64,000 nucleotides of DNA, from positions 124,001-188,000 of the forward strand of contig CAVTCF010000005.1 in NCBI GenBank assembly GCA_963733265.1. Reading direction: 5' to 3'. The first letter of the stretch is position 1. Each line of letters begins with the position of its first letter. Under the pieces are notes generated by a model, which had not been told where the DNA came from, searched no databases, and saw only the letters and a program-made list of their open reading frames with translations. The DNA is from PALSA-1006 sp963733265 (GTDB taxonomy: Bacteria; Pseudomonadota; Gammaproteobacteria; Burkholderiales; Gallionellaceae). Position numbers and translations under genes: made by a program. Positions 53,880-62,700 of the stretch are shown piece by piece.

Positions 53880-55490
53880 ATGAGATTGACCCCGATATTA
53901 TGGCTGTGTGCAGGACTGATGGGTGTTGGCACTGGTCGGGCAGAGCCACTACCGGAGACTGCACCGGCACCGGCCCCGGTGAAGAAAAGCAGTTTCAATG
54001 TGATGGAGTACCGTATTGAAGGCAATACGATGCTTTCTGCAACCCGCATCGAAGAGGTGATGTACCCGTTTCTCGGCGAAGACAAGACTATCGCCGATGT
54101 GAAAGCGGCGCAAAGCGCGCTGCAAGCAGCGTACAGTGACGCGGGGTTTTTGACGGTGCTGGTGGATATACCGGAGCAAACGATAAAAAGCGGCATCGTG
54201 CGCCTGAGCGTGACCGAGGGCAAGGTGTCAAAAACCCGTGTGGTGGGTTCGCGCTATTACGATCTGGGCCGCATTCTGGCCAAGGTGCCGGAATTGGCAG
54301 AGGGTAGCGTACCGTATTTCCCCGGCCTGCAGAAAGAGATGGCGGATTCAAACAGCGTGCCTGGTCTCAAGGTAACGCCGGTGCTGCGTCCGGGAATAAC
54401 ACCCGGTTCGGTTGAGGCCGATTTGAGGGTGGATGACAACTTGCCGTTGCATGGCAGTGTTGAACTGAACAACTATTCCAGCCCCAACACCCAGCCGTTG
54501 CGGGTGATAGGCATGTTGAAATACGACAACCTGTGGCAACAGGAACATAGCATGTCATTGCAGTACCAGACGGCACCGAAAGACCCGAGTGAAGTGAAAG
54601 TAATTTCAGGAACCTATTTGATTCCGTTGGGCAGTTCGGGCAACCAGTTGGCGCTGTATGTTGTTTCTTCCCACAGCAATGTGGCAGCAGTGGGAGACAC
54701 GACTTTGCTGGGGCAGGGTGATATTTTCGGGGCGCGTTGGGTTCTGCCTGTGGCAAGCGGGCCTGGGTTTTACCACAGCATTACGCTGGGTGTGGATTAC
54801 AAGAATTTTAATAACGATACAGTGTTGTCCGGTGCGGATACCGGACATACACCGATCAGTTATATCCCGTTTTCGGTGGCCTATAGCGGCACCATGCAGG
54901 ACGGTAAAGGCGGCGCAAGCGATATTAATGCCACGATCAATTTCAAGTTGCGCGGGGTGGGCGACCAACTGACGGATTGTAATGGGCAGATGACCTCACA
55001 ATTTGAATGTATGCGGTATGACGCTACACCGGATTATATGTACCTGCGCGCTGGTATCGACCACACCGAGCCGGTGTTTTGGGGAATGTCTATTTTTACG
55101 CGGGTGGATGGACAAATTACCAGCGGCCCGCTGATTAGTAACGAGCAGTTCGTGGCCGGTGGTGTGGATAGCGTGCGCGGCTACTACACGGCAGAGCAGG
55201 CGGGCGACAATGGTTTGCGCGGTAGCCTGGAAGTGCGCGGCCCGCAGTGGGGCGGGGGCACGCTGAATGATTTGCACGTGCTGGCCTTTGCCGACGGGGC
55301 GAAACTCACGGTGGTTAATCCGCTGCCCTCGCAGACAGCATCATTCAACCTGAGCAGCGTCGGGTTTGGACTGCGCGCGCAGGCGAGCAATGCGAATTTG
55401 ACGCTGGACGTGGCGCGTCCGTGCAGGGAAACGCAGTACACAACAGCGGGCAGGATACGGGTTGAATTTAAGGCGAATGTGTCGTTTTAA
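53880..55490 (+). CDS. TpsB: ShlB/FhaC/HecB-type two-partner secretion translocator
   Basis: 536 residues from ATG 53880 (a TTG lies just before it). Signal peptide ends GRAE; a Pro-rich linker is followed by POTRA domain 1 (MEYRIEGNTMLSATRIEEVM...) and POTRA 2 (VSKTRVVGSRYYDLGRIL), then a 16-strand barrel from about residue 190 that ends in Phe (VEFKANVSF). The VRGY motif of loop L6 is present in VDSVRGYYTAE. It should export the TpsA adhesin encoded downstream. It carries its own upstream copy of the dyad, so it need not be cotranscribed with tpsA. Confidence 0.93.
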   Translation: MRLTPILWLCAGLMGVGTGRAEPLPETAPAPAPVKKSSFNVMEYRIEGNTMLSATRIEEVMYPFLGEDKTIADVKAAQSALQAAYSDAGFLTVLVDIPEQTIKSGIVRLSVTEGKVSKTRVVGSRYYDLGRILAKVPELAEGSVPYFPGLQKEMADSNSVPGLKVTPVLRPGITPGSVEADLRVDDNLPLHGSVELNNYSSPNTQPLRVIGMLKYDNLWQQEHSMSLQYQTAPKDPSEVKVISGTYLIPLGSSGNQLALYVVSSHSNVAAVGDTTLLGQGDIFGARWVLPVASGPGFYHSITLGVDYKNFNNDTVLSGADTGHTPISYIPFSVAYSGTMQDGKGGASDINATINFKLRGVGDQLTDCNGQMTSQFECMRYDATPDYMYLRAGIDHTEPVFWGMSIFTRVDGQITSGPLISNEQFVAGGVDSVRGYYTAEQAGDNGLRGSLEVRGPQWGGGTLNDLHVLAFADGAKLTVVNPLPSQTASFNLSSVGFGLRAQASNANLTLDVARPCRETQYTTAGRIRVEFKANVSF

Positions 55491-55525
55491 GAATGCCGTC
55501 GGCGGATAATTTTGGCAAGCAAGAA

Positions 55526-55553
55526 TTGACGTTGTGCAAAATATGAGTAAAAT
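55526..55553 (+). promoter_or_regulatory. Sigma-70 type promoter for the RHH gene
   Basis: TTGACG and TAAAAT are 16 bp apart, about 30 bp before the ATG at 55585. The longer open frame starting at 55534 begins inside this promoter, which supports the later start. Confidence 0.55.
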
Positions 55554-55584
55554 AGACTCAATTAAAAACACAAGGAAAAGAATC

Positions 55585-55788
55585 ATGGCCAGACTAAACG
55601 TTAACATTACTGAGGAACTGAACACTAGGCTCGACAACCTTGCTGAACGTGACGGCATCACCAAAAGCGAGCTTTTGCGTAAAGCAATTGCGCTTGTAGA
55701 GTTGGCCGTTAATGAAAAATACCGGGGCAACAAACTTGCGATCACCGACCAGGAGCAGCACGTTCTTCGTGAAATCGTCGGCGTTTGA
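55585..55788 (+). CDS. Ribbon-helix-helix (CopG/Arc-like) small protein
   Basis: 67 residues from ATG 55585 with AAGGA eight bases upstream. ARLNVNITEELNTRLDNLAE then GITKSELLRKAIALVE is a complete ribbon-helix-helix DNA-binding motif, usually an antitoxin or plasmid copy regulator. No toxin follows; the next frame encodes a small membrane protein. The pair sits as a cassette between tpsB and tpsA with its own promoter. A regulatory role for the adhesin is possible but unsupported. Confidence 0.75.
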   Translation: MARLNVNITEELNTRLDNLAERDGITKSELLRKAIALVELAVNEKYRGNKLAITDQEQHVLREIVGV

Positions 55789-55791
55789 TCG

Positions 55792-56076
55792 GTGCCTAAT
55801 CAACAACCAATCGACCTCGGTGCTGCGATGCGCAATCTCGGGGGCATGGATGTCACCGTTTCTCCATCGGAAACGCTAGAGGATGCGGCGCACCGTCGAT
55901 GGAAGGACAAGACGCTGTTTATTGCAGGTTTGACCTTTCTTGTAATTTTGTTTCTAGCTTCTTTTGGCATGCTTATCTTCGGCAGCCAGTCTCCTGATGA
56001 CAAGAAAATTTGGATCACTGTGCTTACAAGTCTTGTCTCAGGCGTTATTGGTTTCACGATCGGCAAGAAATCGTAG
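55792..56076 (+). CDS. Small two-helix membrane protein
   Basis: 94 residues from GTG 55792, 3 bp after the RHH stop. A polar N terminus (1-40) is followed by two hydrophobic helices (about 41-64 and 73-90) and ends GKKS. No family recognised. The tight spacing suggests translational coupling with the RHH protein and a common function. Confidence 0.6.
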   Translation: MPNQQPIDLGAAMRNLGGMDVTVSPSETLEDAAHRRWKDKTLFIAGLTFLVILFLASFGMLIFGSQSPDDKKIWITVLTSLVSGVIGFTIGKKS

Positions 56077-56105
56077 AACCTACTAGTCACAACTAACAAA
56101 GATTT

Positions 56106-56142
56106 AAAGAATAACAGCCAGTTTTACTGGCTGTTATTCTTT
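56106..56142. terminator. 16-bp perfect hairpin, bidirectional terminator
   Basis: AAAGAATAACAGCCAG pairs with CTGGCTGTTATTCTTT around TTTTA. T-rich ends on both strands allow termination in both directions. It closes the RHH/membrane-protein cassette. A second palindrome, GAAGGGC/GCCCTTC, follows at 56172-56187. Confidence 0.75.
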
Positions 56143-56202
56143 GTGCCAGCTAAAAAATCAACCCTTTTTCAGAAGGGCTTGCCCTTCGGAGGATATATTT
56201 CG

Positions 56203-56302
56203 TTATGCTCCTACAACATTGGGTACATTCAATGCTTCTTTCCCAGTATTGCAAGTGGGTAACTTTGGTAACACCTGCCAGCCGCTGACACAATTGCAAT
56301 AA
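56203..56302 (+). pseudogene. 3' remnant of a second PstS-like gene
   Basis: The last 33 codons of the PstS-like gene at 45426-46892 are present again with changes: YAPTTLGTFNASFPVLQVGN followed by FGNTCQPLTQLQ and TAA. Upstream of 56203 all similarity stops. The substitutions, many of them silent, show the copy is not recent. The downstream flank and terminator hairpin match too. Confidence 0.85.
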
Positions 56303-56329
56303 TCTGTTTGTTTAGTTGGTATCAGAACA

Positions 56330-56350
56330 CCCCGGCGCAATGCCGGGGTT
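56330..56350 (+). terminator. Duplicated terminator hairpin
   Basis: CCCCGGC/GCCGGGG around GCAAT, identical to the hairpin at 46920-46938 and preceded by the same TATCAGAACA flank. The T-run is reduced to three. Confidence 0.7.
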
Positions 56351-56472
56351 TGGGGCGCGTGGATAATAGTGATTGGCGCAGAGGTAGCCGGGCATGCAAC
56401 GTTATGATTCCCCGATTTTTGCAATGTTACAACCGCTTTTCGGTATGTTTCAAGTCCTGTAATTAATTTCCC

Positions 56473-56492
56473 ACTAGTCCGTTCGGACTAGT
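56473..56492. promoter_or_regulatory. Perfect 20-bp dyad, candidate EpsA operator (site 7)
   Basis: Identical to site 6 over all 20 bases and followed by a diverged copy of the same leader region, with TTTCATATTG at 56519-56528 and TAAAGT after it. It lies 304 bp before the tpsA start. The 56351-56795 gap contains this promoter region and no gene. Confidence 0.75.
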
Positions 56493-56795
56493 AATAACGC
56501 TCCATTTGTATTTTTAGTTTCATATTGGGTTGCTAAAGTGCAGGCTTAGAAGAATTTGGTTTGCAATAGGCTGAGGTAATCGCCGGGATGAGTGTTTTCC
56601 ACAAAATTGATTGGTTTGGTTTTTGTCATCGCGCTGAAGAGGAACCATGCACTCGGTTTTGAAAGCTGATAAAGCGCGGTGGAATCTGGGAATGTCGCGC
56701 TCAACTCACCCTTTGAGGGAACGACGAAGTGGCGGGACGACGAATTTTATGCTTCACGAAACAGTTCAACATGAAAGTTGACTGAGAGGTACACC

Positions 56796-59700
56796 ATGAA
56801 AAAGAATACGCAAAAAGTTCATACGATCAAATCACGTGCGCCGCAATTCGGCAGATTGACTGTGCTGGTTGGCGCGCTTATTGCCACTGGCGTATTGCCG
56901 CCGTTGGTGATGCCGACTGCTGCTGCAGTTGGGATGCCGCCGTTGCCGAGGCCGTCGTTACCGGTGCCTATGGGCTTGCCTTGCGGGGGATGTACTCTTT
57001 CAACTCAGTCATATGTTCCTGCGAACGTTTATGCCAGCTTCGATCCGACCGGTGCCCTAAACTCGCAAAAGCCTTTCGTGACAAACGGCAACAATCTGAC
57101 TATCAACCAACAAGCTCAAACTGCCATCCTCAACTGGCAGAGTTTCAACATTGCTAACGGCAACAGCGTCACTTTTAATCAGCCAAACAGCACATCGAGT
57201 ACGCTTAACCGTATTTGGGACTCGCAACCAAGCGTCATCGCCGGTTCGCTCAACGCCAATGGTCAGATATATCTGATTAACCAGAACGGCATTATTTTCT
57301 CCGGCACGGCGCAGGTGAATACAGGTACTTTAATCGCTTCGTCTCTCAATATCAGCGATGCGCTATATACGGCCGGATATTTGACCAATACGTCAGGCAC
57401 GCCAGATTTCACCAGTTTTAATCCCAACGTACCCAGTGGCTTTGTGCGGGTGGATACTGGTGCTTTGCTGAACGGTTCGCGCGTGATGTTGTTTGCGCCG
57501 GTGGTGGAAAATAGCGGCAAAATCACTACGCCGGACGGACAGACCATACTGGCGGCGGGAACCAGCGTTTATCTCGCGGCGAGTCAAGACCCTAACCTGC
57601 GCGGCCTGTTGGTTGAAGTTGATGTAAGCGTACCCCAGTTGGATGCAAATGGAAATACGGTAATGGTTTCATTTGCCGGTCAACCGGTTTCCGGTCTTGC
57701 AGACACGACCAATCCTCCAACTCTGACCAGTCATCCTGCATACGTTCTGAACAATGCGGCGGGAACGGTGACCAATACAGCTACGACCTATAACACTGAC
57801 GGCACCCCCAAAAACTACATTAGCGCGCCGCGTGGCAATATCACGCTGGTGGGCTATGCCGTCAACCAGGACGGATTGCTTTCCGCTACAACCGCAGTCA
57901 ATGAAAACGGCACCATTAAACTGGAAGCGCGTTACGATGCATGGGACGCATCTGCCGCATCTGGCGCATTGCAATCAAAAGTAACTCAAAATACAAATTC
58001 GAATAATATTCTTAATGGTGGTGTTGGCAGCGATGGTAACGCCCCCTATGATATTCGTGCAACCCAAACCGGTACTGTAACACTTGGCCCAAACAGTAAT
58101 ATCACGATCGCCCCGGAAAGTGCCAGCACCAGTACCGTTACTGCGGGACAAGGATTTAATCCCTCAATCGTAGAGGTGATGGGTAACACGATCAACATGC
58201 GAAGCGGCAGCAGTATCGTCGCCCCCGGCGGCAAGGTGACGCTGGCTGCAATTAGCAGCATTAATGCTTCTGCTCCTTCGGATGGATCAGGTTCAAACGT
58301 TTACCAAGAGATCACATCAACAAATGCTTATAGTGGTTTTTTAAATCCGGGTTACATTCCGAGTTCTGCCGCTGGAGATACTGCCAGAGTCTTCCTCGAT
58401 AGCGGCAGTAAAATCGATGTGTCGGGTAGCACTGCAACGGTTTCCGTTGCGCAAGATATTCTGTCAGTGCAATTACGCGGTACAGAATTGGCAAACTTTC
58501 CTTTGCAGACGAATGGTTATTTGTGGGGCAAGAATGTCTACATCGACATTCGCCAAGGATCAACTTTAGTCAATTATTCGGGTGAAGAAGCGCAGATTGC
58601 ACAGGGCGTGGCGCAACTGACTTCAGCCGGGGGAACCGTCAAACTTTTTTCCACAGGCGATGTTGTCGCCAAGGCAGGCTCTCTCATTAATATATCCGGA
58701 GGTCAGGTTGACTATACCGGCGCAATTATTCCTTCGACCACTCTGATCTCAAATGGTGTGCAATACAACATTGCCAATGCACCCGGAAATATTATTTACA
58801 ATGGAATAGGCGGGACGTATTCCGTTAACCATGCGAAATGGGGTGTGACAGATAGTTACAGCACGATGTCCGGCGGCGATATTCGCGGGATATGGGATGC
58901 AGGCTATGTGCAGGGTCAGGCAGCGGGTACCCTGTCCATAGTGGCACCCTCGGTTGTGCTAAATAGCACCGTGACAGCCAATACGGTTGTCGGCACTTAC
59001 CAGACGCAGCCTTATGTTACACCGACCGCTCTGGCAACAGCCGGGCTGACAGACAATTACAAAAATACCTGGCAGATGTTGCCGGAGGGTGGCACGCTCA
59101 GCATCGGCGATAGCTCTGCTTCAGGTACTTTTTTTAATATTTATAATACAAGTAACACCGCACAAAACTATGTGACGAATTCCAATATTACGTTTCAGGC
59201 AAATACGCTGTCCAGTTCTTTTGCAGTAGGCGACACGCTACCAAGCGAATTTGCCGGTACGTCCAGTACGCCCGGTACGGTTTATATTGACCCGCAATTA
59301 ATTTCCCAAACCGATGGGATTGATAATCTCTCGCTCAGCACCAATGGCATGATAACGGTGAAATCCGGTACCACGTTGACGCTGGCACCCGGCGGCTCGC
59401 TGTCTTTGCTAGCTGATATCATCAAAATGGAGGGTTCGATCTCTGCCCCTTCAGGTACGGTATCGCTGAAAACAACCTATACGACTACGACGACTTCCAC
59501 CATAGCCGGGGAAATCAAAATTGGTGCGGATGCTTCCCCCAGCACCATTTCTACCCGTGGCTCGTGGGTTAATGAGTCTTCCTTGCAAGGAGTGAGCAAT
59601 TTAAGCACTCCGCAGTATATTAACGGGGGCAGTATCACCATCAAATCGGGTGGAAATCTGGATATTACGGCAGGCAGCGTTTTGGATGCCTCAGCGGGAG

Positions 59701-62700
59701 CCTTGCTAAGCTCGTCCAATAAAGTAACGGGCGGCAATGGTGGTGCGATCACATTATCCGGAAACTTTGATCAGGCAACTAATCCCTACGTTGCTCAGCT
59801 AGATAATCTTAACCTTTACAGCTACGGGGTGGCAGGAGGCAAAGGCGGTGCGCTAACTATCAGTGCCGGTGATATCGTCATCGGGGGTACTGCAAGCAAT
59901 GCACTGTCATTGTCCGCCGACTTTTTTAGTACGGGAGGATTTTCAAGCTACACGCTGAACTCGGCGGGCGGCTTGAACGGTATTCTGGTAGAACCCAATA
60001 CAACCGTTGTTGCGACCAGCCAAACGCTGGTGTTGAATGCGACAGACTACAAGCAAGCCAGTGGCTCGAACATTTACAATTTTTCAACGCCTACCGTATT
60101 GCCGGATTGGGAGAGAATCCCCGTTAACGTAACCCTTAATCTAAACGCTAACCCTAATAATAGCAGCCAAGCGAATGGTTCATTAATAGTTGGCGAGGGT
60201 GCGACTATCAAGGTTGATCCTACTGCAACCATCAAATTGTGGTCCGACACCCAGCTTACAGTTTTGGGTACGCTGGATGCACCGGCCGGAACAATTGATT
60301 TGGAGCTCAATACGCTCCTGGGGAATGGGAATGTCAATTTTAATAATTCTTCAATTTGGCTGGGTAGTCAAAGTGAGCTGTTAAGCACCGGGGTGACGAA
60401 GCTTACCCCGAGTTCAACAGGGTTAACTCAGGGGCAAGTGCTTAATGGGGGCACTGTCAAAATAAACAGCAATATGTTTGTTGTAGCCCAACAAGGATCG
60501 TTAATTGATGTCTCGGGAACTTCAACCTATCTGGATTTGCCTACACTCAGTTCAGGCGTTCAGATTTATCAAAAAGGTCTGGTAGCGGGTAATGCTGGCT
60601 CGGTGAATATTTCTGCCACCGAAGGTGTATTTCTGGACGGAACCATGAAGGCTGGTGTGGACACGAGCACCGCCCAAGCCGGTAGTTTCTCATTGGCTCT
60701 TACTCCCCAATCAGGCACTTACAACGGCTTTCGTTCGAGCACATGGGAATTGTATGTGCAATCTTCCGGCTCAGGTACGTTCGTGAGTAAAGTAGGTGAT
60801 AGTGTTGCAACCTCAGATTTTACTAACGTGGAAGGAATGGCGTATGTAGATGCCAGCGCGCTTAAAACTGCGGGCTTTGATCAGATTACGCTCACGAATT
60901 CCAATCTCAACGGCTTGATTAGTTTTGCCGATCAAACAACGCTTCAGGCCAGACAAAGAATTACGCTGGACGCGCCAATTATCGAGCTCACCGGCAATTC
61001 AGGCAGTGCCAGTGTCAATTCTGCTTATGTCAATTTGGCCAATAGCAATGTTTCAAATCAAACTGCAACTGCGCCAGCGGCCGGGAGCGGCGAATTTACG
61101 GTTTCAGCTCAGTTGGTTGACTTGACGGGGAATATTTCCGTATCCGGGATAAATCAGCTTGCGATTAACAGTGCCGGAGACATAAGGCTTAACGGAGTAT
61201 TAAATTCGCCGACTGGTGCAACCGCACTGCAAGGGTCATTGTCGACTCAAGGTGCTATTAGTTTGCAAGCGAATCAGGTTTATCCAACCACGATGAGCCA
61301 ATTTTCGATTAACTCCTCCACTGGTGAATATGCAGCAGTGGCAGTGAATACAGCGGTTACTGCCTCAGTGACTAGCGGGAATATCGTCAATGTAGCCGAT
61401 ACTTCCAAGCTTGCGGTGGGTGATAGCGTTTCGGGAGATGGTTTCCCTGCGGGAACAATAATTAAGTCCATAAGCAATGGCACAACTTTTGTAACCTCCC
61501 TTGCCGACACTAACGCTACTGCCACAGGCGCATCGCTACAAATTGCCAGTGGGAGAGTCGTTACTGTAGCCGATACTTCCAATCTTGCAGTGGGTGAAAG
61601 CGTAACGGGAGGTGGTTTCCCTGCGGGAACAGTAATCGCGTCCATTACCAATGGCACAACTTTTGTAACCTCCCTTGCCGATACCAACACTACTGCTAAT
61701 TCGGCGAGCACGATAGTTAACGGTAATTTATTTAACAGTAATTTATCGGGTGGTTTAACTGTAACTGCTGGTGATATCAGTCTCGGCAATTATGTTAATG
61801 CTAATCCTACGGGCGTAAAAGTAGCAGAACTACAAGTCTTTCTTCCGACTAACACAATCCAAATCAAGCTTAACAATAATGCGGCAGGCGTACCAACGCA
61901 AAGTATTTCACCGGTGATGTCTGCCGGTGGACAAGTTACGCTGAATGCGGCGACGATAGATCAGGGTGGCGTATTAAAGGCGCCGATGGGTAGCATTGCT
62001 TTGAACGGCAGCCAAAGCGTTAAGCTAGACAGTGGCAGCCTGACTTCGGTTTCTGCAGACGGTGAAATTATTCCCTTCGGGTCGATACAAGGCGGTTCGA
62101 CTTTGGTTTATAACCTGGGTTATTCCCAGAATGGTTCTCCCAATTATGTGACGATTTCAGCCGCAACGCTTCCGACGAAGCAGATTAATATTTCCGGAAA
62201 TAATATTGCTATTGCAAATGAAGCTGTAATAAAAGGAGTAGTAATAAAGGCAGCCGTTGTCGATTTATCCGGCGGCGGCGATCTCTACACCAACGAGTTT
62301 ATCCCCGGTTCAGGTGGTGCGCCTAATGTGCTTGATCCTACAGCCACGACGGCGAACACTTTTGCAATTATTCCCGGCATATCTACATTTGCCCCGTATG
62401 ACCCGCAGTTAACGGGTCAGTATAACTCCAGCGCTTCCAAGTCTGTCTTGACTGTAGGCGAGACGGTTTATCTGGCTGGAGGCAATGGATTAAGCGCGGG
62501 ATATTATGCGCTGCTGCCCGCAAGCTATGCTTTGTTGCCGGGCGCTTACCGAATCAATCTGACCTCCGGGTATCAGGATATGTCGCCTAGCCAACCAGTT
62601 AACATGGTGGATGGCTCGCAAATCATCGCCGGTAAACTCGGCGTGGCCGGAACGGATATTTTAAGTTCACGCTGGTCGGGCTTTACCGTTGAAACCGGAG

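Noticed and set aside
34277..56492. The 20-bp dyads as transposon ends or recombination sites
   Set aside because: They have no constant flanks, target duplications or nearby recombinase, and they keep a consistent place upstream of genes, which fits operators better.
56620..56795. A second c-di-GMP riboswitch in the tpsA leader
   Set aside because: GAAAGC-like fragments occur, but the tetraloop stem, the AAAGCC core and the 3' GCCGGGTTGC partner are missing.
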